DNA of 64,000 bases, taken from positions 1 through 64,000 of the forward strand of contig NZ_PQIG01000065.1 of NCBI RefSeq assembly GCF_012349115.1, written 5' to 3'. Positions 44,131-52,586 of the stretch are shown piece after piece. A program made the position numbers and the translations under genes. Each line of letters begins with the position of its first letter. Position 1 is the first letter of the stretch. The notes under the pieces were generated by a model. It searched no databases and was not told the origin of the DNA. It saw only the letters and a list, made by a program, of their open reading frames with translations. The DNA is from Rhizobium ruizarguesonis (GTDB taxonomy: Bacteria; Pseudomonadota; Alphaproteobacteria; Rhizobiales; Rhizobiaceae).

Positions 44131-44949
44131 ATGATGGGGAAAGTGATCGTCGTCACGTCAGGCAAGGGCGGGGTTGGCAAGACGACCTCGACCGCCGCGT
44201 TGGGAGCGGCGCTGGCGCAACGCAATGAAAAAGTCGTCGTCGTCGATTTCGACGTGGGCTTACGCAATCTCGACCTCGTGATGGGCGCCGAACGCAGGGT
44301 CGTCTACGACCTGATCAATGTCATCCAGGGCGACGCCAAGCTTACCCAGGCGCTGATCCGCGACAAGCGGCTGGAGACGCTGTTCCTGCTGCCGGCTTCG
44401 CAGACGCGCGACAAGGACAACCTGACGGCCGAGGGCGTCGAGCGCGTCATCAACGACCTGAAGCGTTATTTCGACTGGATCATCTGCGACAGCCCCGCCG
44501 GGATCGAGCGTGGGGCAACGCTTGCCATGCGCCACGCCGATGTTGCCGTGGTCGTCACCAATCCCGAGGTCTCGTCGGTGCGCGATTCAGATCGCATCAT
44601 CGGCCTGCTGGATGCCAAGACCGCCAAGGCCGAACGTGGCGAGCGGATGGAAAAGCACCTGCTGCTCACCCGCTACGACGCCAACCGCGCCGAACGCGGC
44701 GACATGCTCAAGGTCGACGACGTCCTGGAGATCCTTTCCATCCCGCTTCTCGGTATCATACCCGAAAGCATGGATGTTCTGCGGGCATCCAACATCGGTG
44801 CGCCGGTCACGCTGGCAGACAGCCGCAGCGCGGCTGCTATGGCCTATTTCGATGCCGCTCGCCGGCTTGCGGGCGAGACGGTGCCGATCGCGATCCCAGA
44901 GGAAAAGAGGAATATTTTCGGCAAGATCTTCGGACGGAGGGCGGCATGA
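44131..44949 (+). CDS. minD: septum-site determining protein MinD
   Basis: A 272-residue membrane-associated ATPase. The deviant Walker [15 protein letters not shown] lies near residue 12, [14 protein letters not shown] near 40, and [10 protein letters not shown] near 120. The C-terminal amphipathic helix ([16 protein letters not shown]) is the membrane-targeting sequence. AGGAGAG stands just before the ATG at 44131; an in-frame upstream ATG would read through the repeat. Oscillates with MinE and recruits MinC. Confidence 0.96.
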   Translation: MMGKVIVVTSGKGGVGKTTSTAALGAALAQRNEKVVVVDFDVGLRNLDLVMGAERRVVYDLINVIQGDAKLTQALIRDKRLETLFLLPASQTRDKDNLTAEGVERVINDLKRYFDWIICDSPAGIERGATLAMRHADVAVVVTNPEVSSVRDSDRIIGLLDAKTAKAERGERMEKHLLLTRYDANRAERGDMLKVDDVLEILSIPLLGIIPESMDVLRASNIGAPVTLADSRSAAAMAYFDAARRLAGETVPIAIPEEKRNIFGKIFGRRAA

Positions 44950-45206
44950 ATATTTTCCGTCTTTTCAACAAGCAGAGAACCGCACCAGCCGCCCGCGAAC
45001 GGCTGCAGGTCCTTCTCGCCCATGAACGTTCCTCGGCGGGGTCGGACCTGGTCTCCCTGCTGCGCGAGGAAATCCTTGCGGTGATCGCCAAGCACGTGCA
45101 GCTCGACCACGACAAGGTGCAGGTGACGATCGATCGCAACGAGTACGTCTCGACGCTCGAGATCGACGTCGAAATTCCGCTGAATGCAGCCGTGCAGGCC
45201 GCGTGA
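44946..45206 (+). CDS. minE: cell division topological specificity factor MinE
   Basis: An 86-residue protein: N-terminal anti-MinCD segment ([27 protein letters not shown]) and C-terminal topological domain ([18 protein letters not shown], then [23 protein letters not shown]). It stimulates MinD ATPase to give pole-to-pole dynamics. ATGA overlap with minD, so translation is coupled. Confidence 0.96.
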   Translation: MNIFRLFNKQRTAPAARERLQVLLAHERSSAGSDLVSLLREEILAVIAKHVQLDHDKVQVTIDRNEYVSTLEIDVEIPLNAAVQAA

Positions 45207-45214
45207 ACGACAAC

Positions 45215-45243
45215 GCGCTGCCTGTTGCGACAACAGGCAGCGC
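45215..45243. terminator. perfect hairpin between minE and the DUF6481 gene
   Basis: GCGCTGCCTGTTG at 45215-45227 and its exact complement at 45231-45243 form a 13-base stem with a three-base loop between convergent genes. No T-run on either side, so it may block transcription from both directions or protect 3' ends. Confidence 0.6.
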
Positions 45244-45249
45244 TGACGA

Positions 45250-45630
45250 TCAGGACTTTCTGGCTTTGCGATTGGCGTAACGCAGGTCGCGTTCGGCCTT
45301 TCGGGCGGCTTCATCGGCAATCACGCGAGCGATCCGGTCTTTGTCAGCCGCTTCGCGCGCGTCGGCATCGGCGCGTGCTGCGGCCTCGGCGGCAGCCTGG
45401 CGTTCGGCTTCTGCAGCCTGAGCCCGCTCCAGTTCCTCGAGCTTGACCCGTTCTCGCTGAGCGCGACGTTCTTCCCTGGCCGCGGCAATGGCTTGACGCT
45501 CCGCCTGCTTTGCCAGCCTTGTGGGTTCGGCTGAATCCTTGGCGTTACGATACGCATTGAGGAGAGCCGCCTTGGCTTCGGCAGCGGCGCTGCGGCGATC
45601 GGAAAGCTCGTTGTTTCTGGCGTTTTTCAA
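45250..45630 (-). CDS. DUF6481 family protein, charged coiled coil
   Basis: A 126-residue protein made almost wholly of Ala, Arg, Glu, Lys and Asp in a continuous helical pattern (KQAERQAIAAAREERRAQRERVKLEELERAQ), probably a long coiled coil. It matches small rhizobial proteins filed as DUF6481. No membrane segment or signal peptide. Function unknown; an RNA- or nucleic-acid-related role would be guesswork. Convergent with minE. Confidence 0.72.
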   Translation of the reverse strand: MKNARNNELSDRRSAAAEAKAALLNAYRNAKDSAEPTRLAKQAERQAIAAAREERRAQRERVKLEELERAQAAEAERQAAAEAAARADADAREAADKDRIARVIADEAARKAERDLRYANRKARKS

Positions 45631-45660
45631 ATCTGTTTCCTGACTGTTTGACTTCGACTC

Positions 45661-45776
45661 TAGAGCATGATGCCGAAAACTGTGCGCAGTTTTCGGACGA
45701 CATCATGCTCCAACTCTTTAATTTAGAACAGGACTCAGAGATTAGGCCGATCCGGCCTAAAATCATCCTGTTCTAT
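45661..45776. repeat. RIME-like intergenic palindromic repeat, copy 2
   Basis: AGAGCATGATGCCGAAAAC with its partner CGGACGACATCATGCTC, then AGAACAGGACTC and a TTAGGCCGATCCGGCCTAA palindrome ending CATCCTGTTCTA. Near-identical in order to 61932-62047 and inverted relative to 24656-24770. Confidence 0.78.
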
Positions 45777-45874
45777 GGCGCCGCACGTCATCGGACGCGC
45801 AAAGGGCGCTGTAATAATTTGAACTGCTGCATGGTTTTATCCTGAAATCGAATCCGATTTAAGGAATTATGCAG
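45777..45874. repeat. short intergenic repeat (second family), copy 2
   Basis: CGCCGCACGTCATCGGACGC, AAAGGGCGCTGTAATAATTT, GAACTGCTGCAT, then an imperfect palindrome AATCGAATCCGATT ending GGAATTATGCAG. It directly abuts RIME copy 2, and together they form a mosaic. Confidence 0.65.
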
Positions 45875-45880
45875 TAGGGG

Positions 45881-46105
45881 TCAGATTTTCTTTTTTCGCT
45901 TCGCGGCAGGAGCAGTAACCCCTGTCAAGCGATCCTGCAATTCCTTGGCCTCACGCGCTTCGCGTAACCGCAAGGTTTTTTCCTCGCGGGCACGTACGGT
46001 CGAATCGATCTCTTCGACCGCGCGGCTTCGCGCCAGGAACTGCGATTGCGCGTTTCCGAAGGCAATCTCCGCCTGCTTGCGTGATTTGCTGTGTGACTCT
46101 GTCAT
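45881..46105 (-). CDS. small charged protein of unknown function
   Basis: A 74-residue protein, basic and helix-rich (KSRKQAEIAFGNAQSQFLARSRAVEEIDSTVRAREEKTLRLREAREA) with a Lys-rich C-terminus (AKRKKKI). AGGAT lies five bases before the ATG at 46105; the GTG at 46126 would run into a repeat. Its composition resembles the DUF6481 protein nearby and it lies downstream of the cold-shock gene. No named family recognised. Confidence 0.6.
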   Translation of the reverse strand: MTESHSKSRKQAEIAFGNAQSQFLARSRAVEEIDSTVRAREEKTLRLREAREAKELQDRLTGVTAPAAKRKKKI

Positions 46106-46125
46106 ATCAATCCTGGATTTTATCA

Positions 46126-46220
46126 CAGCGCCGCGCGTCTTTCAGACGCGCAAAGGACGCTGTAACGCTTTGAATTACTGCATAATTCCTTAAAGCGATT
46201 CCGCGTTTAGGAAATTATGC
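46126..46220. repeat. short intergenic repeat (second family), copy 3
   Basis: CAGCGCCGCGCGTCTTTCAG, ACGCGCAAAGGACGCTGTAA, GAATTACTGCATAATTCC and the mirror half GGAAATTATGC. The best preserved copy, with TGCATAATTCC and GGAAATTATGC as inverted arms. Confidence 0.68.
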
Positions 46221-46242
46221 CGCAGCCCGCTGGCCGACTCAG

Positions 46243-46272
46243 CAAAAAAGGCCAGGCAACGTGCCTGACCTT
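46243..46272 (-). terminator. Rho-independent terminator of the cold-shock gene
   Basis: Read on the minus strand, AAGGTCAGGCA pairs with TGCCTGGCCTT (one mismatch) around a three-base loop, followed by TTTTTT. It lies 61 bases beyond the cspA stop. Confidence 0.82.
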
Positions 46273-46333
46273 AATAGTATCATACTTTCGACAGTGCCGG
46301 TACATCCGCGGTCAAAGGAAAGCAGATTTCAGT

Positions 46334-46543
46334 TTAGGCAGCTTGGAGATTGCAAGCGGACATTTTGCCCGACTTGTTATCGCGCTCAAGCTCGTAGCCG
46401 ATCTTCTGGCCTTCGACGATTTCGCGCATTCCGGCGCGTTCGACGGCAGAGATGTGGACGAAGGCGTCAGCGCCGCCGTCATCAGGCTGAATGAAGCCGA
46501 AACCCTTGGTGGAATTGAACCATTTAACTGTGCCAGTGGTCAT
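46334..46543 (-). CDS. cspA: cold-shock domain protein
   Basis: A 69-residue single cold-shock domain protein with RNP1 KGFGFIQ and RNP2 DAFVHIS motifs that bind single-stranded RNA or DNA. The ATG at 46543 gives the normal length; the longer frame upstream is untranslated leader. A long leader of about 135 bases and its own promoter and terminator mark a monocistronic gene, and such leaders often act as cold-responsive switches in this family. Confidence 0.94.
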   Translation of the reverse strand: MTTGTVKWFNSTKGFGFIQPDDGGADAFVHISAVERAGMREIVEGQKIGYELERDNKSGKMSACNLQAA

Positions 46544-46684
46544 AACAAACCCTTTCATAGCAATTGACGACCGCACGTGCGGAAGCACGACGGATGATGA
46601 TCTCGATTTTGAAGAGGGAAGTTCGTCCAGGGCACGTTGCCAGCGTGCGATAACAAAAGTCAAACAAGCAATATCGACTATCGA

Positions 46685-46713
46685 GATATAGACACTCAAC
46701 CCGAATTTGTCAA
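46685..46713 (-). promoter_or_regulatory. sigma-70-type promoter of the cold-shock gene
   Basis: On the minus strand TTGACA (46713-46708), a 17-base spacer, then TATATC (46690-46685). Expected transcription start near 46678, giving a leader of about 135 bases. Confidence 0.7.
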
Positions 46714-46812
46714 CTTTTAGTTTTTCAGGGCCACTCACTCATCATCAGGTTGCATCTCGGTCGCCTTGCATGCCGGGACACCAATCGCCGGCCTCGACCA
46801 CAAAAGCAGGCA

Positions 46813-49182
46813 TTACGAGCGCGGCCGCGTCTTCTGCGGGTCGTAATGCGAAAGCGGGACGATCGTCGCCGGCAGGCGCTTCTGGTGGCCGTCGAGCTTG
46901 CCGATCTCGACCTCGATGCCGGGGCTTGCATGCATGACGTCGATGCGGGCGAGCGCGATCGTCTTGCCGAGGATCGGCGAACGCGTGGCGCTGGTGATAA
47001 CGCCCACCTGGGCCCGGCCGATATGGATGCAATCGCCATGACCGACCGCTTCGTTCGCCTTGATATCGAGGCCGACGAGCAGATGGCGCGGATGCTCCTT
47101 GCGCCGGATCAGCGCCTCGCGGCCGATGAAATCGTCCTGCTTGGATTTCAGCGGCACCGTGAAGCCGATCCCGGCCTCGAACGGGTCCGTCTGGTCGGTG
47201 AATTCGTGATGGGCGAAGATCAGACCGGCCTCGATGCGGACCATGTCGAGCGCCTCCAGCCCCATCGGCTTCAATCCGTGCGGCTGGCCTGCCTCCCAGA
47301 CGGCGTCAAACACCGTCAGCGCATCCTTCGGATGACAGAAGATCTCGTAGCCGAGCTCGCCTGTGTAGCCCGTGCGCGAGACGACGATTGGAACACCCTC
47401 GAAGCCGCCGATGCGGCCGACGGTGAAGCGGAACCATTCGAGCTCGCCGATCGTCGGCTGGCGCGGCGCCGTCCAGATGATCTCCTTCAGGATATCGCGG
47501 CTCTTCGGACCTTGCAGGGCGATATTGTGCATCTGGTCGGTCGAAGAGCGGACCCAGGCCTTGAAGCCCTTCTTCTCCGCCTGCTGGCGCAGCCATATGC
47601 CGCTGAAATCATCGCCGCCGATCCAGCGGAAGTTCTTGTCGCCGAGCCGGAACAGCGTGCCATCATCGATCATGCCGCCGTTTTCGTAGCACATGGCCGA
47701 ATAGACGACCTGGCCGGTCGACAGCTTGCGCACGTCGCGCGTCAGGCAATATTGCAGCAGTTCCTCGGCATCCGGCCCCGTCACCTCGAATTTCCGCAAG
47801 GGCGAGAGGTCGATGACGGCAGCGCGCTCGCGGCAGGCCCAGTATTCCTCCACCGGCCCTTCGCTGGAAAAGCGGTTCGGCAGCCAGTAGCCGCGATATT
47901 CGGTGTAGTCCCGCGTCAACGCGGAGAGGCGGGGATGGAAGGCGGTTTCGCGTGTCAGTTCGGCGTCGGCATCTGGGGTCATGCGATAGGCTACCGCTCG
48001 TGAGAATTTCTCTTTTCCGGAAAAGGTGCGGACGTGGATATCCGTCGGATCCCAGCCGTTCGCCGCATCGATATCGTCAGGGCAGGACGAGGAGACGCAG
48101 ACGAGGTCGGTCAGCGCCCGCATCAGCACGTAATCACCAGGGCGCGACCAGGGCTCGTCGAGATAGAGCTGGTTGTTGTGGTCGATATTGGTGTTGTAGA
48201 AATAGTTCAGCGCTTCCCAGCCCTTGCGGCCGGCAATGCCGTAAGGCGCCAGCGCAGCGTTGAAATTATCCGTACAGTTGACGTGGCCGGGATAACCCAT
48301 GTCGTCGTAATAGCGCGAATTGCAGGCGGTCGCGAAAGCGTCGTGACGCCCGACCGTATCCTGGACGATTTCGACCAGCGGTTCGAAGTCGCGGTCGAAG
48401 GCCTTGGAGGGGAGACCCGGCGTCGGATAGCTGCGGCCGAGCAGCGTGCGGGTGACGGTGGAATCAAGCGCGAGGTCGAGACCATTGTCGACCTTGCGGG
48501 CGGCAAAAGCCTGGAAATCGGTGCACTGGCGTCCATAGACGTCGATGATCTGGATGAATTCGCCGGCACGCACGAAATAGGCGGCCGCGGTCGCCGCCCG
48601 GATGCGGATATCCTCGACCGGATCGGCGGCCGGTTCCGGCAAGGCGGAAGCGTAATCGCGGATCAGCAGGCTGCGCTTGATCCTGATCTCGATCGGCGTC
48701 GCCGTATCCTGTGCCTCCGGCGACATGGCGCTGGCGGGTGCTGCGACGATCAGCAGGCCCTTCATGGAAATCGTGAAATCCGCCCGGCTGCCCGGGGTCG
48801 AACCCGCCCCGAAGATACAGAGCGCACCGGCCACTGCCAGATCGGCGCCGCGACGCTGAAGCGCTGCACGCGTGCGGGCAGCACTCTCATCCTCCGCTTG
48901 AAGAATGGCCTTCAAACCCTCGGCTGAATTGCTGAATGCCGTTCCGAGACCGGCGGCCAGGAAGCGGCCTTTCTCATCGAGGAAGGAGATCTCACAGACC
49001 TGCCCGCCCTCGCTGTCGATGACACTGACCCGGTCGCCCGGCTCGACGCGCATAACGACCGATCCACCGCCCTTTGCCCTGTAGCGCTCGGTTCCCTCCG
49101 GCAGGGTAGGAATGCCGGGATAATGCACGAGGCTCGGAGCGGCCGGCCGCAGGCCTGTCATAGCAGGATGAAGTTCTCGCAT
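46813..49182 (-). CDS. tdm: trimethylamine-N-oxide demethylase
   Basis: A 789-residue two-domain enzyme that converts trimethylamine N-oxide to dimethylamine and formaldehyde. The N-terminal about 380 residues are DUF1989-type, with the cysteines that bind zinc in the characterised Tdm (YGRQCTDFQAF; YPGHVNCTDNFN; VCVSSSCPDD). The C-terminal part (about 400-789) is a GcvT-like folate domain (RKFEVTGPDAEELLQYCLTRDV; RTGYTGELGYEIF) that can capture formaldehyde. The ATG at 49182 has GAGGGC before it; an ATG at 49218 lies inside a small hairpin. Divergent from the permease gene. Confidence 0.88.
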   Translation of the reverse strand: MRELHPAMTGLRPAAPSLVHYPGIPTLPEGTERYRAKGGGSVVMRVEPGDRVSVIDSEGGQVCEISFLDEKGRFLAAGLGTAFSNSAEGLKAILQAEDESAARTRAALQRRGADLAVAGALCIFGAGSTPGSRADFTISMKGLLIVAAPASAMSPEAQDTATPIEIRIKRSLLIRDYASALPEPAADPVEDIRIRAATAAAYFVRAGEFIQIIDVYGRQCTDFQAFAARKVDNGLDLALDSTVTRTLLGRSYPTPGLPSKAFDRDFEPLVEIVQDTVGRHDAFATACNSRYYDDMGYPGHVNCTDNFNAALAPYGIAGRKGWEALNYFYNTNIDHNNQLYLDEPWSRPGDYVLMRALTDLVCVSSSCPDDIDAANGWDPTDIHVRTFSGKEKFSRAVAYRMTPDADAELTRETAFHPRLSALTRDYTEYRGYWLPNRFSSEGPVEEYWACRERAAVIDLSPLRKFEVTGPDAEELLQYCLTRDVRKLSTGQVVYSAMCYENGGMIDDGTLFRLGDKNFRWIGGDDFSGIWLRQQAEKKGFKAWVRSSTDQMHNIALQGPKSRDILKEIIWTAPRQPTIGELEWFRFTVGRIGGFEGVPIVVSRTGYTGELGYEIFCHPKDALTVFDAVWEAGQPHGLKPMGLEALDMVRIEAGLIFAHHEFTDQTDPFEAGIGFTVPLKSKQDDFIGREALIRRKEHPRHLLVGLDIKANEAVGHGDCIHIGRAQVGVITSATRSPILGKTIALARIDVMHASPGIEVEIGKLDGHQKRLPATIVPLSHYDPQKTRPRS

Positions 49183-49270
49183 TCTGCCCTCATGGGGATC
49201 GGGCATGCCCTCAGGCATGCGGACACAGGTTTACAAAATGGCTGTGGAAAGTAAAGTGATGTTGACTAAA

Positions 49271-49290
49271 AAGAAAATATCTTCACTATG
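49271..49290. promoter_or_regulatory. putative operator between tdm and the permease gene
   Basis: AAGAAAATATCTTCACTATG. It contains the AAGA-N5-TCTT dyad also seen upstream of mgsA and the TTCACTATG tail seen upstream of the XRE-cupin gene. Sits in the 248-base divergent promoter region. Confidence 0.4.
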
Positions 49291-49430
49291 CATAAAGAGT
49301 TCAGACTCGGGAATCCGTCGGGAACACGGATCGCCAAAATCATCCGGGCGGGCTTGAGACTGTCAGGGAGACACGTTCAGGGAGACGTACAAAGATACGT
49401 CCGGAACAAATAGAATGGGGAATTTCACTG

Positions 49431-51215
49431 ATGACAGACATTGTGGAGGCCGGGATTGCATCCGGCACCGAAGGTAAGCTTGTACGCGCGCTCGATTGGA
49501 AGGGCGCATTCTGGGTGGCTGCGGGCGTGCCGCCGCTTGTTCTTTTCTCCATCGGCGGCATTGCGGGCACGACGGGCAAGCTTGCCTTCGTCGTCTGGAT
49601 CATCTCGATGGTGATGGGTTTCCTGCAATCCTTCACCTATGCCGAGATCGCCGGCATGTTCGCCAACAAATCCGGCGGCGCTTCGGTCTATGGCGCCACC
49701 GCCTGGTTGCGCTATTCGAAATTCATCGCGCCGCTGTCCGTCTGGTGCAACTGGTTTGCCTGGTCGCCGGTGCTGTCGCTCGGCTGCGCCATCGCCGCCG
49801 GTTACATCCTCAACGCATTCTACCCGATTCCTGCAGCCGATTCGCAAATGGTCCTCGACTGGATCTCAGCGCATGCCGCTTCCATCACGGCCGACAGCCC
49901 CCGCGTCGCCGAATATATCGCAGCCCATGCCGGCACGACGCCGGATGACGCCGTCAAGGCATTGCTCGGCACCGACGGTATCGCCGCCCTGACGCCGGCG
50001 ATCCGCAGCTGGTCGCTCTTGAGCTTCAACATTCCCTTCCTTGCCACCGCCAATATCAACGCCACCTTCTTCATCGGCGGCATCCTGATGCTGATCATCT
50101 TCGCGATCCAGCATCGCGGCATTTCCGAAACGGCAAGCGTGCAGAAGTGGCTGGCCATCATCGTGCTGGTGCCGCTGCTCATCATCGGCCTCTACCCGAT
50201 CGTCAGCGGCCAGATCCTGGCCACCAACGTCACCGGTCTCGTGCCGCCGACAGCCGCCTATGCCGCTGTCGACGGCACCTGGAGCAACGGCGGCTGGACA
50301 CTCTTCCTCGGCGGCCTCTATATCGCCGCCTGGTCGACCTATGGCTTCGAGACGGCCGTCTGCTACACCCGCGAACTCAAGAACCCGAAGACCGACACCT
50401 TCAAGGCGATCTTCTATTCCGGCCTTGCCTGCTGCCTGTTCTTCTTCCTCGTGCCCTTCGCCTTCCAGGGCGTCCTCGGCCATGCAGGCATGCTGGCCCC
50501 CGGCATCGTTGATGGCACGGGTGTTGCCGAAGCGCTCGGCGGCCTGATCGGCGCCGGCCGCGTCGTCACCCAGCTGCTCGTCGTACTGATGATCATGGCG
50601 CTCTTCCTCGCAATCATGACGGCGATGGCCGGTTCCTCGCGCACGCTCTACCAGGGCTCGAAGGACGGCTGGCTGCCGAAATATCTCGACCACGTCAACG
50701 AGCACGGCGCGCCGACCCGGGCGATGTGGACCGATTTCGCCTTCAATCTCTTCCTGCTGGCGATCGCCTCCGATGTCGGCGGCTACTTCTTCGTGCTCGC
50801 CGTCTCGAATGTCGGCTACATCATCTTCAACTTCCTGAACCTCAATTCCGGCTGGATCCACCGGATGGATTCCGGTCATATCGAACGCCCCTGGAAGGCG
50901 CCGACCTGGCTGATCGGCCTCAACACCGTGCTGGCCTTCGTCAACGCGCTCTTCCTCGGTGCGGGTGCCAAGGTCTGGGGTTATTCCAATGCGCTCTGGG
51001 TCGGCTTCATCTTCGCCGCCCTGATCCTGCCGGTCTTCGCCTATCGCCACTATGTGCGCGACGGCGGCAAATTCCCGGCCGGCGCGATGGAGGATCTCGG
51101 TCTCGTCGGCCAGGATCTCGGCGTCAAGAAAGCCGGCATCCTGCCTTATCTCGCGCTCGCCGGCGGGCTGGCGATCGTCCTGATCGCCAACGTCATCTTC
51201 CAGCTTCCGGCCTAA
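49431..51215 (+). CDS. APC-superfamily permease, candidate methylated-amine transporter
   Basis: A 594-residue membrane protein with about twelve hydrophobic helices and amino-acid/polyamine permease features (VPPLVLFSIGGIAGTTGKLAFVVW; YIAAWSTYGFETAVCYTRELKNPKTDTFKA; AMAGSSRTLYQGSKDGWLPKYLD). A long extra-membrane loop near 125-190 is unusual for the family. It is divergent from tdm with a shared promoter region, and no other uptake system for methylated amines is in the window, so import of TMAO or a methylamine is plausible. Substrate not proven by sequence. Confidence 0.85.
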   Translation: MTDIVEAGIASGTEGKLVRALDWKGAFWVAAGVPPLVLFSIGGIAGTTGKLAFVVWIISMVMGFLQSFTYAEIAGMFANKSGGASVYGATAWLRYSKFIAPLSVWCNWFAWSPVLSLGCAIAAGYILNAFYPIPAADSQMVLDWISAHAASITADSPRVAEYIAAHAGTTPDDAVKALLGTDGIAALTPAIRSWSLLSFNIPFLATANINATFFIGGILMLIIFAIQHRGISETASVQKWLAIIVLVPLLIIGLYPIVSGQILATNVTGLVPPTAAYAAVDGTWSNGGWTLFLGGLYIAAWSTYGFETAVCYTRELKNPKTDTFKAIFYSGLACCLFFFLVPFAFQGVLGHAGMLAPGIVDGTGVAEALGGLIGAGRVVTQLLVVLMIMALFLAIMTAMAGSSRTLYQGSKDGWLPKYLDHVNEHGAPTRAMWTDFAFNLFLLAIASDVGGYFFVLAVSNVGYIIFNFLNLNSGWIHRMDSGHIERPWKAPTWLIGLNTVLAFVNALFLGAGAKVWGYSNALWVGFIFAALILPVFAYRHYVRDGGKFPAGAMEDLGLVGQDLGVKKAGILPYLALAGGLAIVLIANVIFQLPA

Positions 51216-51242
51216 AATCGCCTCCCAAGCAGAAAGGCCGCT

Positions 51243-51272
51243 AAGCCGCCATGGAAACATGGCGGCTTTTTC
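51243..51272 (+). terminator. Rho-independent terminator after the permease gene
   Basis: AAGCCGCCATG and CATGGCGGCTT form a perfect 11-base stem with a GAAA tetraloop, followed by a short T-run. Located 27 bases after the stop. Confidence 0.9.
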
Positions 51273-51324
51273 ATTGGTGGTTGCAGACCGGGCGAGACGA
51301 CTCATCCGGTTATAGAAGGAAGGC

Positions 51325-52356
51325 TCAGCGGCCGCCCTCGATCTTGCGATGGCGCTGGTTGATACCGCCCTTGCCATAGGGATAGTCCAAAGGCTGGGGC
51401 GCACTCACCTCGTTGAGCCGCGCCATGTCGTCATCGGAGAGCTTGAGTTTCATGGCGCCCAAATTGTCGGCGAGCTGTTCCGGTGTGCGGGCGCCGAGGA
51501 TGACAGATGTGATCGCCGGCTGCGCAGCAGTCCAGCCGAGCGCCACCTGCGCCATGCTGACGCCATGCGCCTTGGCGATCTCCTCGACGACGCCGATGAT
51601 CGCCCAGGTTCGTTCCAGCGCATTACGCGGCGCATAGGATTCACCGCCGCGATTGGGGTTTTCGCCGAGGCGGGTGGCGCCGGTCGGCATCTCGTCGCGC
51701 TTGTACTTGCCGGTCAGCCAGCCGCCGCCGAGCGGCGACCACGGCAACAAGCCCATGCCGGCATCCTGGCAGGCCGCGACAATCTCGAGCTCGATGTCGC
51801 GCACCAGCAGGTTATATTGCGGCTGCAGCGTCACCGGACGCGTGTAGCCGCGCGCCTTGGCGATCTCCGAGGCCTTGGCGATGTGCCAGCCGACATAATT
51901 GGAGAAGCCGTAATAGCCGATCTTGCCGGATGAGACCGCATCGTCGAGGAAACGCAGCGTCTCCTCGATCGGCGTCAACGCGTCCCAGGCATGCATCTGG
52001 TAGAGGTCGATCTGCTCGAGGCCGAGGCGGCGGAGCGAATCGTCGAGCGCCTGGCTAAGATGCCGGCGCGACAGGCCGATATCGTTGGGGCCGTTGCCCA
52101 TCGGAAAACGCCCCTTGGTGGCGACGATCGCCTGGCGGGCCTCGGTCGGGCGCGCCTTCAGCCAGCGTCCGATGATCTCTTCCGACTTGCCGGCGCTGTA
52201 AACATCAGCGGTATCGATGAAATTGCCGCCCCAGGCGAAATAATCGTCGAGCAGCTTGTGCGAGGCGGCCTCGTCGGCCTCCGCGCCGAAGGTCATGGTG
52301 CCGAGGCAATAGGCGGTGACGACGGTCCCGCTGGGACCGAGCTTGCGATAATCCAT
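51325..52356 (-). CDS. aldo/keto reductase
   Basis: A 343-residue NADPH-dependent oxidoreductase with the aldo/keto reductase barrel. Catalytic Asp and Tyr appear in NFIDTADVYSAGKSEEIIG, and the Lys in AIVATKGRF; the C-terminal coenzyme site reads SVILGARTPEQLADNL. AGGAGGAAGAA precedes the ATG at 52356. It resembles the YajO/Tas-like subgroup in layout. Substrate unknown and no operon partner is evident. Confidence 0.9.
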   Translation of the reverse strand: MDYRKLGPSGTVVTAYCLGTMTFGAEADEAASHKLLDDYFAWGGNFIDTADVYSAGKSEEIIGRWLKARPTEARQAIVATKGRFPMGNGPNDIGLSRRHLSQALDDSLRRLGLEQIDLYQMHAWDALTPIEETLRFLDDAVSSGKIGYYGFSNYVGWHIAKASEIAKARGYTRPVTLQPQYNLLVRDIELEIVAACQDAGMGLLPWSPLGGGWLTGKYKRDEMPTGATRLGENPNRGGESYAPRNALERTWAIIGVVEEIAKAHGVSMAQVALGWTAAQPAITSVILGARTPEQLADNLGAMKLKLSDDDMARLNEVSAPQPLDYPYGKGGINQRHRKIEGGR

Positions 52357-52586
52357 TTCTTCCTCCTCATGCGGATACCCGCAGCCGACGTGCAAACGCC
52401 GGGGTAGAAGCCGGGGCTCCTGCAATCAATGACAATGACAATATTGTGCTTGAGGCGGCCGCTCGCCGCCGGATGACGTGTAGCGCCCTGAACTGGGAGC
52501 ACAGGGGCGAGGGCAGCATAACCAATCCCGCCCGCGCTACCAAGTGAGAAAAAAATATTCCTGCCTGCCATCGCAGCCGGCGAGGA

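Noticed and set aside
46750-48003. 417-residue plus-strand frame opposite tdm
   Set aside because: Antisense shadow; tdm has conserved domain motifs and a ribosome site, this frame has neither.
49866-51404. 512-residue minus-strand frame opposite the permease
   Set aside because: Antisense to a clear membrane transporter; composition is the mirror of hydrophobic codons and no domain is visible.
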